A stretch of DNA of 32,479 nucleotides from a virus, in IMG/VR virus record IMGVR_UViG_3300030118_001545, positions 1 through 32,479 of that record, one strand, 5' to 3'. The translations under genes and the position numbers were made by a program. Under the pieces are notes generated by a model. The model saw nothing but the letters and a program-made list of their open reading frames with translations. It was not told the DNA's origin and did no database searches. This document shows, one piece after another, positions 16,323 to 25,571 of the stretch. Numbering within the stretch: the stretch's first letter is position 1; each line of letters opens with the position of its first letter.

Positions 16323-19300
16323 ATGTACGAAGTAAATGGCTACACGTATTCTTTAGAAGAAATAAAAGAAGCCGCTGAAGCAAGTGGTTTAGGTCTTCAA
16401 GAGTATATTATTAAAAATGGTATGACTACTACTGAAGAAGCTGAAGTTAAAAGAAACAACAGAGGCAAGATCAATGGTTTTCAAAAAATAATAAACAGTG
16501 TTGGAGATTATTTTTTAGGTAAAGATGGTGACATGGAAACGTCTTGGAATAATGGTAAGATCTTAGCTGAAGCTTACGATGGTATAAACGATGTTTTTGA
16601 ACTAGATACAGACGATCCTAATTACTCTTTAACACCAGAACAAGCTGAAGCATTTTATAATTCTTTAAAGTCAAGAGAAAACTTAGAAGAAGTTAAGTCT
16701 ATGAACGACTGGAACACTACGTTTGACAAAGTTGTTGAAGATGACAGGGCTTTAGTAAAAGCTGGTAAAGCTGATGACTGGGGAGAAGTTGGTAGAAACG
16801 TTGTTGCAGGTATTTATGCTACTGTTAAACATGGACCTGGCGCTTTGTTAGGAGTTTTAGCACAGTCACTTAGACAAGGTATGGACGATGATATAATTAC
16901 AAAAGCTGGTGTTGCTGCAACTGGTGCTGCTGGTACTGTTGCTGCAGCTGGTCAAGCTGGTCCACAAGCTTTAATACCAGAAGAATTAGTTACTGTACCT
17001 ACGGCTTTTTTATCTACAGCGTGGGGTACTATGAGTTATGAGTCAGAGGTTATAAATACTTTTGCTGATTTAATAAGAGAAGAACTTGGGCCAGATCCTT
17101 CATTAGAAGATATACATGAGATATTTGAAGATCCTGAAAAAATACAAAAACTTAAAAATAAATCTAGAGCAAGAGGTGGTACTATAGCAGCTTTTGAAAC
17201 TCTTGGTTTTAAAGGTGCTAGTAAAGCAGCTAATGCAGTAGCAAAAACAACTAGAAGAGCTGGCGCAAGTAAAGTAACTAGTGTGGTTGCTGGAGGTACA
17301 GCGTCTGGTGCCACTGAAGTTCCTTTTAGTATGGCTGGTGAATACTTTGGTCAAAAAGCAGCTGGTCAAAAAACAGATTTAAAAGAAGTTATGTTAGAAG
17401 GTTTAGCTGGTTTAGGTACAGCGCCTGCTAGCGCGGCAACTGGTATTGGATCAGCATTAGTAAAACCTGGAACTTATTTAAATAAAGGTAAGAAAACAAC
17501 TAGGGAGGATATACAAGATTTTATAAATACAGCTGATGATGCTGATGTTGTTTTATCACAGTTTGATATAAAAGACGACGCTGATCTTGCTAACCAATAT
17601 CGTGAAAGAAAAAGAAAAGCTTTTATAGCACAAGATGTAGACGCTAGAATTACAGATCAAGCAGATATAGACGCTGTTGTTGATCTTGAAATACAACTAC
17701 AAGATTTAGGTGAAGCTAAAACGTATAGTGCTAAAGAAAAAGTAAAAGATATTAAAGCTCAAATAAATGAGATAAGAGATAAATATGCTAAAACAGGTAG
17801 ATTATCTGATAAAGCTAGACAAAGAAAAGAAAGTAGAGCACAAGTTGTAGAAGGTTTAGCAGATCAAGACTTTGTTGCTGAAATGCAGTTTGCTAAAAAA
17901 CATAGTGCTTTATACGGTCTAGAATTAAACGATGCTTTAACTAGAGATGAAATACGAGAAAAGTATGGTGACGAAGCTGCAGATAGTAATGGTTTTATTA
18001 TAGATAATCAAATAATAATAAACAAAGAAGTTGCTAAAACAACAGGCATTGACGGTAGAAATACAGCTAATCACGAGTTGTTGCATGGTATAATAAAAGC
18101 AAGTAAAGCAAATATAGATCAAAAACTAGTAAATGATTTTTTAAATTTTATAGGAGAAGAAAATAGAGCGGCTGTTGAACAACGTATAAATGAAAACTAC
18201 GATGCTCAATATATGATAGATAATCCAGATGAATATTTTACTATATTTTCAGATGCTATTGAAAACGGTTCGGTAAAATTTGATGAAAACATTTTTACAA
18301 AAGTTGGAGATATTGTAAGAAGATTATTTCAAGATTTAGGTTTAAGAAAAGTTGATTTTGAGTCAGCTGAAGGTGTTTATAATTTTTTAAGAGACTACAA
18401 TAGAAGCATACATAAAGGCGCTTTATCAAGAGGTATAAAGAGAGACACTAAAGGTGACGGCTCTGTTGAAGCTGCTAAGTTTTCTTTATCTAACAAAGTT
18501 GAAGATAGAAAAATAAATACAGATTTTAAATCTAGACTAGATCAGTTTACTGGACCAGCTGAACAAAGAAAATATACAAGCGATGCTGAGTTTAAAAAAT
18601 CAAATGATTTTGCAAATGCTGCTTTAGCTCTAGAAGAAGATCCAGCTGTACTTAAAAAAATAGAAAAAGAGTTTTTAAGATATAATGTAACTCCTACAGC
18701 TCAAAACATAACAGACGCTTCAAGAATATTATCAGATAAATTTATGACTACTTTTAATGTAGAAAAAAATAGTTTATTTGGTTGGGCTATGGGTAAAACA
18801 CCTGTATTAACAAAAGCTGTAAATACTGTTATAGAAAAAGAAACTAGTAGACCTGACGCTGGTGCCTCTTCAATAGATCAAACATTTGGTGAAGATCAAA
18901 GAGGTTTTGACATAGCTGACGACACAGATATTAATGATGTTATACAGAATAATATTGATGGTGAAAAATTAAGACCAAGATCAAAAGTCGGGCAAAAAAC
19001 TATGTTAAATGGTGAAAAGCTATTTGATGACGACTTAGTAAAACAAATGAAAGCAAAAGCTTTAGAGGTTTTAGGTAAAGACTACGATATAACTAGTGAT
19101 GAATTTATAAAGTTTGTTACAGATGAATTTAACACAACTATAAGGCCGGTATTACAAAAGAAAATAGGTAACGAAGCAGCTTATAGAAAATTTATAGAAG
19201 AAAACCACGAAACAGATGGTGATCCTTTTCAAGAAGGTAATATACCTTTAGCTGACATCGTTCAAATGGAAAAGATGGAAGATAATAAAGTATTTACTGA

Positions 19301-22300
19301 AGAAATACAAAGAAACTTAAAACCAAAAGCAGTTGATGCCGCGGTTAAAGCTAACAAGTTACCAAAAGGAACTAACAGATTATCTGGGCCTACTCTTTAT
19401 AAATACGGTAAACCAACAGTAGATGATAAAGTAAACTTTATATATGGAGTTACAGGATCAAAAAGAGGAACTAGAAAAGACAGAACATTTTTAAATTTAG
19501 GTTTAAGAGCAATGTTTGATATGCTTGTAACACAAGCAACCGCAACAAACGTGCCACAAAAACAAGTTACTAAATTAGCCGCGAAAGTAAATGTACCTCA
19601 AAATATTAAGTTTAGTAAATCTGTTAATAAACAAATACAAGAGTACGGTGCTAGAACTAGAGCTCGTAATGAGTTTCAAATAATAGATGGTAAAAAGCTA
19701 TCTAAAGCTGATCCTGCTGTAAAAAATAAAGTAAAAAAAGAAATAATACCTTCTCTTAAAAAATTATCAAAAGAAGCAAGAGTGTTAATGCTTTACACTA
19801 TGCAGGGTACTGGTAAAGATAAAATTGACGGTACGCTTGGTAGATCTGGTATGATATTTCCAAACAAAGGAGAAGCTATGGCTGCTTTAGGTATTACGCA
19901 AGAAGATATTAACAATGTTGATATTAAAGACGCTCAAAACTATGCTGGTAAATCTGTATTAAGTACAAGTAAACTACCTATAGATTTAATTAAAAATCTT
20001 TTAACAGACAAAAATTTACATAAAACTATAGCTAAAGAAAACTTAGCCAAAGAAACTAAGTTAAAACAAATAGTAACAGAACTTGCTCAATTAGCTGCTA
20101 AAAATCCTGATATAGCTGCTGGATTAAATCATATAATAGGTTTACAGTCAGATTATCAAGGACATTTTATTAGAAAGCTTGTAACGTTTCAGTCTTTTAC
20201 AGATCCTAAGTTATTAGGTAAAGGAATACACGATGAGCATTACTCTAAATCATTAAGAACAACTAGGTTTGTACAGTCTATAATAGATAAAGCTGCGGTT
20301 GAAGGTGATACTTATTTAAATCAAGAAATAAACGATGATTTAGAAAATTTAGTACAAGGCCAAGCAAGAGGTATTGTGTCTAAAATAGAAGGTAATAGGT
20401 TTGATGAGAAAAAAGGTATAGGTGAACAAAACCATATAGCTCAAACTCCTTTTGAAGAAGTTTATAAAAAAGTACAAAATCCTAAAAAACATTATATACT
20501 TCCATATACTAGATTAAACCCTACTAGTGAAGTAAAAACATTACAAGAGATAGCTGACAACGATTTTAAAAGAGTTAAAAACTTTAAATATCCTAATCAG
20601 TTAGTAAAACTAAGTAAAAGTAGTAATTCAGATAAAATATTAAATGATTTAAACAACTACGATAAAGCTCTACGTAATGCTAGAAACTTAAAAGCACCTA
20701 AAAAAGGTATTAGTGTATTTGACTTTGATGACACGTTAGCTACAACAAAAAGCAAAATTATTGTTACTATGGCTGATGGTAAAGTAAAAGAAATAACACC
20801 GGCTGAATTTGCAAAACTACATAGTAAGTTAGAAAGTGAAGGAGCAACGTTTGACTTTAGTCAATTTAACGAAGTTATAGATGGTAAACCAGGACCTTTA
20901 GCTGCTAAGCTTAAAAAAGCAATAGACAAGTTTGGTAACAAAGATGTGTTTGTTTTAACAGCTAGGCCAGCTGCTTCAGAGCAAGCTATATATGAGTTTT
21001 TAAAAGGTATAGGTTTAGAAATACCTTTAGCAAATATAACAGGTTTAGAAAACGGCACGCCTCAAGCAAAAGCAAGTTGGGTTGTTGATAAAGCCGCGCA
21101 AGGTTATAATGACTTTTATTTTACTGACGATGCTTATAAAAATGTAAAAGCAGTACAAGATGCTCTTGAGGTATTAGATGTTAAATCTAAATCAAGAGTT
21201 GCATATGTTGATAGAGTTTCAAAATTAGATAAAGACTTTAACGATATACTAGAAGCTAAAACGGGTATTGCTGCAGAAAAAGAATATAGTCCAGCTAAAG
21301 CTCAAGTAGTTGGTGCTAAAAAAGGTAAATTTAAATTCTTTATACCACCATCGGCAGAAGACTTTGTAGGTTTGTTATATCCTACGTTATCTAAAGGTAA
21401 ACTTGGTGATAACCAAATGGCTTGGTATAAAAAGAACTTACTAGATCCTTTTGCAAGAGCTAATGCAAACATATCAAGAGAGCGTATAGCTTTAATGAAC
21501 GATTATAAAGCTTTAAAAAGTCAACTAAACATTGTTCCTAAAAACTTAAAAAAGACAATACCTGGTGATACGTATACTAGAGAACAAGCTGTTAGAGTTT
21601 ATATATGGAATAAACAAGGTATGACTATTCCAGGTTTAAGTAAAGCAGATTTAAAAGATTTAGTTGATTATGTTAACAGTGACGCTGCTTTAAAAACATT
21701 TGGTGATCAGTTGATAAATATAAATAAAGATGATGGTTATGCCGCTCCTAATTCTGGTTGGCTAGCAGGAACAACTACAACAGATTTGTTACAAAACATT
21801 GGAACAACAAAAAGAGCTAAACATTTGTCTGAGTGGCAACAAAATGTAGATATTATATTTTCTGAAAAGAATTTAAATAAAATGGAAGCTGCGTTTGGTA
21901 AAGCACATAGAATAGCTTTAGAAGGTATATTAAAACGTATGAAAACTGGTAGAAACAGAAGTTTCCAAACAGATTCATTAACAGGTAAAGTTACAGACTG
22001 GTTAACAAATAGTATTGGTACTATTATGTTCTTCAACACAAGATCAGCATTACTACAAACAATATCAGCTGTTAACTTTATTAATTTTAAAGACAATAAT
22101 ATATTTAAAGCTGGTAAAGCATATGCTAATCAAAAACAATATTGGTCAGACTTTATGACTTTAATGAACTCAGACTTTTTAGTTGATAGACGTAGAGGAT
22201 TAAGAATAAACGTAAATGAAGCTGATATAGCTAATATGGCACAAGAAAGTGGACCAAGAGGTGTTATAAGTAAAATGCTTGAAATAGGATTTTTACCAAC

Positions 22301-23216
22301 ACAAATAGCTGATAGTTTTGCTATTGCAAGTGGTGGTGCTACAATGTATAGAAATAGAATTAATACATATAAAAAACAAGGTCTTAGTCAAAAAGAAGCT
22401 GAAAACAAAGCTTTTTTAGATTTTAGAGAAATAGCTGAAGAAGCACAACAGTCTAGTAGACCTGATAGAATATCTGCTCAACAAGCAGGACCATTAGGTA
22501 GAATAATACTAGCATTTGGTAATACACCTATGCAGTATGCTAGATTAATTAAAAAAGCAGCTTCTGATCTTAAAAACAGAAGAGGTGACTGGAAAACAAA
22601 TGTTTCTAAAATAATATACTACGGCGCTGTACAAAATTTAATATTCAATGCTTTACAGCAAGCTATATTTGCTATAGCATTTGGTGAATCAGATGAAGAT
22701 AAAGAAGAAAAGAAATATTTAAGTATAGCTAATGGTATGGCAGACTCATTATTAAGAGGTGTTGGTATTGCGGGTGCTTTTGTATCTGTTGGTAAAAATG
22801 CTATAATAAGAATAATGAATGAGTCAGAAAAACCTAATCCTAAGTATGAAAAAATAGGTTATGAGTTAACTAGAATATCACCACCAATATCTTCAAAGTT
22901 ATCAAGATTAAATCAAGCTGCTAGATCTTTACAGTGGGATAAAGAAGAAATGATGCAAAAAGGCTTTGCATATGATAATCCAGCTTGGTTAGCAGGAGCA
23001 AATGTTACTTCTGCTATAACAAACGTGCCTGTCGATAGATTAGTTAAGAAAACAACTAATGTAATCGATGCTACTAGCCAAGATCTTGAAATGTGGGAAA
23101 GACTAGCTTTATTAGGTGGTTGGCAAAAATGGGAGTTAGATATGACTGATGATAGAAAATCTAAAAAATCAAAATCTAATAAAACAAAAGACGGTAAAGT
23201 TAAAAGGAACTTTTAA
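16323..23216 (+). CDS. Giant multidomain ejection protein: zincin protease plus HAD phosphatase
   Basis: A 2297-aa protein, probably injected with the genome (T7 gp16 position). Residues 1-45 form a small motif common at the start of phage giant proteins. Residues about 155-390 are Gly/Ala-rich and membrane-active in character. A zinc-protease site HELLH lies at 584-588, with E637 in DEYFTIFSD as plausible third ligand. A full HAD-hydrolase set follows: DFDDT at 1467-1471, VFVLTARP near 1540-1547, a downstream Lys in the QAKASWVVDK segment, and DFYFTDD at 1597-1603. Residues 1660-2297 are a long helical C-terminal region containing AFGNTPMQYARLIKKA (about 2064) and hydrophobic helices near 2095-2160. 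This layout resembles 'polyvalent' phage proteins that travel with DNA and act early in the host. The protease and phosphatase substrates are unknown. The frame is intact throughout. Confidence 0.75.
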   Translation: MYEVNGYTYSLEEIKEAAEASGLGLQEYIIKNGMTTTEEAEVKRNNRGKINGFQKIINSVGDYFLGKDGDMETSWNNGKILAEAYDGINDVFELDTDDPNYSLTPEQAEAFYNSLKSRENLEEVKSMNDWNTTFDKVVEDDRALVKAGKADDWGEVGRNVVAGIYATVKHGPGALLGVLAQSLRQGMDDDIITKAGVAATGAAGTVAAAGQAGPQALIPEELVTVPTAFLSTAWGTMSYESEVINTFADLIREELGPDPSLEDIHEIFEDPEKIQKLKNKSRARGGTIAAFETLGFKGASKAANAVAKTTRRAGASKVTSVVAGGTASGATEVPFSMAGEYFGQKAAGQKTDLKEVMLEGLAGLGTAPASAATGIGSALVKPGTYLNKGKKTTREDIQDFINTADDADVVLSQFDIKDDADLANQYRERKRKAFIAQDVDARITDQADIDAVVDLEIQLQDLGEAKTYSAKEKVKDIKAQINEIRDKYAKTGRLSDKARQRKESRAQVVEGLADQDFVAEMQFAKKHSALYGLELNDALTRDEIREKYGDEAADSNGFIIDNQIIINKEVAKTTGIDGRNTANHELLHGIIKASKANIDQKLVNDFLNFIGEENRAAVEQRINENYDAQYMIDNPDEYFTIFSDAIENGSVKFDENIFTKVGDIVRRLFQDLGLRKVDFESAEGVYNFLRDYNRSIHKGALSRGIKRDTKGDGSVEAAKFSLSNKVEDRKINTDFKSRLDQFTGPAEQRKYTSDAEFKKSNDFANAALALEEDPAVLKKIEKEFLRYNVTPTAQNITDASRILSDKFMTTFNVEKNSLFGWAMGKTPVLTKAVNTVIEKETSRPDAGASSIDQTFGEDQRGFDIADDTDINDVIQNNIDGEKLRPRSKVGQKTMLNGEKLFDDDLVKQMKAKALEVLGKDYDITSDEFIKFVTDEFNTTIRPVLQKKIGNEAAYRKFIEENHETDGDPFQEGNIPLADIVQMEKMEDNKVFTEEIQRNLKPKAVDAAVKANKLPKGTNRLSGPTLYKYGKPTVDDKVNFIYGVTGSKRGTRKDRTFLNLGLRAMFDMLVTQATATNVPQKQVTKLAAKVNVPQNIKFSKSVNKQIQEYGARTRARNEFQIIDGKKLSKADPAVKNKVKKEIIPSLKKLSKEARVLMLYTMQGTGKDKIDGTLGRSGMIFPNKGEAMAALGITQEDINNVDIKDAQNYAGKSVLSTSKLPIDLIKNLLTDKNLHKTIAKENLAKETKLKQIVTELAQLAAKNPDIAAGLNHIIGLQSDYQGHFIRKLVTFQSFTDPKLLGKGIHDEHYSKSLRTTRFVQSIIDKAAVEGDTYLNQEINDDLENLVQGQARGIVSKIEGNRFDEKKGIGEQNHIAQTPFEEVYKKVQNPKKHYILPYTRLNPTSEVKTLQEIADNDFKRVKNFKYPNQLVKLSKSSNSDKILNDLNNYDKALRNARNLKAPKKGISVFDFDDTLATTKSKIIVTMADGKVKEITPAEFAKLHSKLESEGATFDFSQFNEVIDGKPGPLAAKLKKAIDKFGNKDVFVLTARPAASEQAIYEFLKGIGLEIPLANITGLENGTPQAKASWVVDKAAQGYNDFYFTDDAYKNVKAVQDALEVLDVKSKSRVAYVDRVSKLDKDFNDILEAKTGIAAEKEYSPAKAQVVGAKKGKFKFFIPPSAEDFVGLLYPTLSKGKLGDNQMAWYKKNLLDPFARANANISRERIALMNDYKALKSQLNIVPKNLKKTIPGDTYTREQAVRVYIWNKQGMTIPGLSKADLKDLVDYVNSDAALKTFGDQLININKDDGYAAPNSGWLAGTTTTDLLQNIGTTKRAKHLSEWQQNVDIIFSEKNLNKMEAAFGKAHRIALEGILKRMKTGRNRSFQTDSLTGKVTDWLTNSIGTIMFFNTRSALLQTISAVNFINFKDNNIFKAGKAYANQKQYWSDFMTLMNSDFLVDRRRGLRINVNEADIANMAQESGPRGVISKMLEIGFLPTQIADSFAIASGGATMYRNRINTYKKQGLSQKEAENKAFLDFREIAEEAQQSSRPDRISAQQAGPLGRIILAFGNTPMQYARLIKKAASDLKNRRGDWKTNVSKIIYYGAVQNLIFNALQQAIFAIAFGESDEDKEEKKYLSIANGMADSLLRGVGIAGAFVSVGKNAIIRIMNESEKPNPKYEKIGYELTRISPPISSKLSRLNQAARSLQWDKEEMMQKGFAYDNPAWLAGANVTSAITNVPVDRLVKKTTNVIDATSQDLEMWERLALLGGWQKWELDMTDDRKSKKSKSNKTKDGKVKRNF

Positions 23217-23266
23217 AACATTAAAATAAACTAAAAACAAGTAATACTAAATAAAACAAGTGAATT

Positions 23267-24463
23267 ATGAGACAATTGCTAATTATAGTATTTTTACTAT
23301 CAAATATCACAGTTTTCGCTCAAGAAAACAAAAAGAACTTATTTAAATCAATTTATGAAGATTTTTTTAAATATAGTACTTTTTACATAGCTGGTGATAT
23401 AGAAAATCCAAAAGAAGAAGTTAAAGATTATTTTGTAAGAACAAACCCAGATGGTGGTTTATATGATATACCTGTTGTAGTAGACGGAACAGACTACTAT
23501 GATTTTGACTATAGATATGGTTTTGGTGTACGTAAACTAGCTAGGTTTGATTACGAATTTAAAGGTAAACATTATTATGATGGCACTGAGAGCAGTGTAG
23601 GTTTAGCTGCTACTAATTCACCTGTAAAAGGTTTTGAATATTTATTTCACTGGGAAAAAGAAAGAGAAAGAGATGAAATGTTTGACAACCACAGATACTT
23701 TTTGAAACATAGTGGTAAATATCATGTTGTTAAAATAGAGAGTAGAAAACAAGGTAAGGTTGATTTTAATTATAAATCAGCTGAATTAAAAGCTAAACTA
23801 CCTATTGGTAATAAGTTTAGTATATCTGCAGGCGCAATATATCGTACACATGAAAGACCTTATGGATATAATCCTATTGAAATATGGTTAAATGAAACTC
23901 AAATAATTAATGGTGAAGAATATCCTGTTAATTATTGGTATGAATTAGGTTTCTTATATGGTTATGATGATATATATTATTCACAGCAAGATGAGTTTGG
24001 TAACGAAACATATGACTGGTATTGGATAGATCCAGAAGGTAATATTGTTGCTGATAGCGATCTTGAGTTTCGTGATGGTGTTTTTGCAGACCTTATGAAC
24101 CGATATAATAATGAAATATTTGAAAACATAGATGCTTTTGGTGTTGTTTCACCAGTGGTCGGTTTTGACTTTTATCATTATAAAAATAATTTTTGGCTGC
24201 ATGCTTATGGTAACTATTTATTACCGTATCACAAGTATGTGCAGGGTGATGAAGACTTTAGTTATTTAAATAGAAATAACTGGGGTAAAGGTGGACTAAG
24301 ACAAGACTCTGAGCCAGAGCAGTGGGAAGATTATCAAGCAGGTGTTGTGTTTGGCTGGAAGCTAAGTAAATCAATAGGCTTGTTTGTAGAGGGTGAATAT
24401 ACTAAATTCTGGGATAGTAAAATCTATAACAGTTCTGTTGGATTAAATATAACACTAAGATAA
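23267..24463 (+). CDS. Exported outer-membrane beta-barrel-like protein
   Basis: A 398-aa protein with a clear signal peptide (RQLLIIVFLLSNITVFAQ, cleavage expected near residue 19-20) of the Bacteroidetes type. The mature part is dense in Tyr, Trp, Phe and Gly with alternating hydrophobic residues, the pattern of amphipathic beta strands, and ends YNSSVGLNITLR, like a barrel's last strand. Examples are WEKERERDEMFDNHRYFLKH and GFDFYHYKNNFWLHAYGNY. I recognise similar proteins in marine phage genomes but know no tested role. It could alter the infected cell's outer membrane (superinfection exclusion, release) or be a virion component despite the signal peptide. A 50-base A/T-rich gap precedes it, with no clear promoter. 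The next gene's ATG overlaps the final base of its stop codon. Confidence 0.6.
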   Translation: MRQLLIIVFLLSNITVFAQENKKNLFKSIYEDFFKYSTFYIAGDIENPKEEVKDYFVRTNPDGGLYDIPVVVDGTDYYDFDYRYGFGVRKLARFDYEFKGKHYYDGTESSVGLAATNSPVKGFEYLFHWEKERERDEMFDNHRYFLKHSGKYHVVKIESRKQGKVDFNYKSAELKAKLPIGNKFSISAGAIYRTHERPYGYNPIEIWLNETQIINGEEYPVNYWYELGFLYGYDDIYYSQQDEFGNETYDWYWIDPEGNIVADSDLEFRDGVFADLMNRYNNEIFENIDAFGVVSPVVGFDFYHYKNNFWLHAYGNYLLPYHKYVQGDEDFSYLNRNNWGKGGLRQDSEPEQWEDYQAGVVFGWKLSKSIGLFVEGEYTKFWDSKIYNSSVGLNITLR

Positions 24464-24747
24464 TGGCAAAGCAATTAGGAGAAGATACTAAAGTAACATT
24501 AGACCTAAAAACAATAGGTATGATTGTAGGTTTTACAATAACATTAGCAAGCATGTACTTTGTAATGCAGGCAGATATAGCTAAAGCTATGGAGTTACCA
24601 GCACCTGTAATCGATAGAGTTGAATATGATTTAAAGGACGAATTAATACGTCAGACAATTATGGACACGCAAGATGATGTAGAAGAGATAAAAGAAACTA
24701 TTGATAAGATAGATCAAAGACTATACGAAATACAAAAAAATAGATAA
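24463..24747 (+). CDS. Single-TM coiled-coil protein (possible holin/spanin-type)
   Basis: A 94-aa protein. One membrane segment lies at about residues 18-37 (IGMIVGFTITLASMYFVMQA). A charged heptad-like C-terminus follows (about 55-92), including MDTQDDVEEIKETIDKIDQR. A short cytoplasmic N-terminus with a periplasmic coiled coil would fit an inner-membrane spanin or a pinholin-like protein, but neither is proven. It shares one base with the stop codon of the outer-membrane gene before it and with the start of the next gene, so all three are translationally coupled. Confidence 0.6.
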   Translation: MAKQLGEDTKVTLDLKTIGMIVGFTITLASMYFVMQADIAKAMELPAPVIDRVEYDLKDELIRQTIMDTQDDVEEIKETIDKIDQRLYEIQKNR

Positions 24748-25160
24748 TGAAAAATATTCTAATTTTAATTTTAATACCATTTTTATCAATTGCACAAGTA
24801 GACGTACCAGAAGAATACTGGATAGACGATACTAATTTTGAAGAAAAAATAAATATAAAAGAAGCTTTTGGTGATGATAACAATAAACCTGTTGTTGTAG
24901 AGTTTTGGGCTAAGTTTAATGAAGTAAATTGTTTTGCTGATTGGGATAAAATAGAAAATGCTATTTACTATAGAGTTAATATAGCTGATGCTCCTAGTGC
25001 TAAGAAAAAATACAAAGTTCGTATGGCACCAACTATTATAATATATAAAGATGGTTTTAAAGAAGAGGTTTTTAAAGCAGGTTTAGATTTAACATTACCA
25101 GCTGATCTAAACGATATTCAAAAAGCAATAAACGAAGTTAATAACGCAAGTAAATTTTAA
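24747..25160 (+). CDS. Exported thioredoxin-fold protein lacking the CxxC site
   Basis: A 137-aa protein with a signal peptide (KNILILILIPFLSIAQ). The mature region follows the thioredoxin plan: a central strand VVVEFWAKFNEVNCF, where the usual WCxxC is replaced by a segment with a single Cys, and a later MAPTIIIYKDG that keeps the cis-proline loop. Without the paired cysteines it should not act as a dithiol oxidoreductase; a binding or chaperone role in the periplasm is more likely. It is coupled to the one-TM gene before it (shared A). The next small basic gene starts 3 bases after it ends. I recognise the type from marine phages, without known function. Confidence 0.65.
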   Translation: MKNILILILIPFLSIAQVDVPEEYWIDDTNFEEKINIKEAFGDDNNKPVVVEFWAKFNEVNCFADWDKIENAIYYRVNIADAPSAKKKYKVRMAPTIIIYKDGFKEEVFKAGLDLTLPADLNDIQKAINEVNNASKF

Positions 25161-25163
25161 ATT

Positions 25164-25304
25164 ATGGCAAAGGGTAAAAAAGATGCATGTTATCACAAGG
25201 TAAAAAGTAGAGTAAAAGTTTGGCCGAGCGCTTATGCTTCTGGTCAATTAGTACAGTGTAGAAAAAGAGGTGCTAAAAACTGGGGTGTAGGTAAAAAGAA
25301 GTAA
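25164..25304 (+). CDS. Tiny basic protein A (46 aa)
   Basis: ATG 25164 gives 46 residues with 14 Lys/Arg and one acidic residue. It contains two Cys and a motif HKVKSRVKVWPSAYASGQLV, which I know as a recurrent signature in viruses of marine microbes. Function is not established. It could bind DNA or RNA or be packaged in the virion. It shares one base with the following start (TAATG). Confidence 0.7.
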   Translation: MAKGKKDACYHKVKSRVKVWPSAYASGQLVQCRKRGAKNWGVGKKK

Positions 25305-25477
25305 TGGCTAAAGCTTATAGAGGAGTTTTAAAAGCTCGTATAAATAAACTATATGGTGGTGATGTTACTTGTGGTAAAGTTAAAAAGCTTAAATCACGTA
25401 GAGAAGCAACTAAAAGAGATGTTCAGTTAGCTAATTGGTTTATTAATATGCAAAATTGTGGTCATGGTAAAAAGTAA
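25304..25477 (+). CDS. Tiny basic protein B (57 aa)
   Basis: 57 residues, rich in Lys/Arg, with two Cys (DVTCGKVKKL and QNCGHGKK) and a helical centre (REATKRDVQLANWFINMQ). I do not recognise the family. It starts on the last base of gene A's stop codon, and gene C begins inside its final codons, so expression is likely coupled in both directions. A zinc-binding role for the Cys/His residues is only a possibility. Confidence 0.6.
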   Translation: MAKAYRGVLKARINKLYGGDVTCGKVKKLKSRREATKRDVQLANWFINMQNCGHGKK

Positions 25478-25571
25478 AAAGAAAAAAGGTAGATGCTGGC
25501 CTGGTTATGCACCTGTAAAAGGTAAAAAACCATACTCACCAGGTAGCTGTAAAAAAATAAAGAAAAGATAA
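25464..25571 (+). CDS. Tiny basic protein C (35 aa), overlaps gene B
   Basis: 35 residues: 14 Lys/Arg, no acidic residue, two Cys. The core GRCWPGYAPVKGKKPYSPGS resembles a short Cys-Trp-Pro-Gly motif that recurs in marine phage peptides. Its ATG lies 14 bases inside gene B in another frame, and its stop codon shares a base with the next start. Conservation of the core and the TAATG junction argue that it is real despite its size. Confidence 0.6.
   Translation: MVKSKKKKGRCWPGYAPVKGKKPYSPGSCKKIKKR

Noticed and set aside
21737-22096. Antisense open frame of 119 codons
   Set aside because: It lies wholly within the intact 2297-codon gene, shows no family motif and reads as a composition shadow.
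24747-25160. Classical thioredoxin or glutaredoxin enzyme
   Set aside because: The CxxC active site is absent, so only the fold can be claimed.
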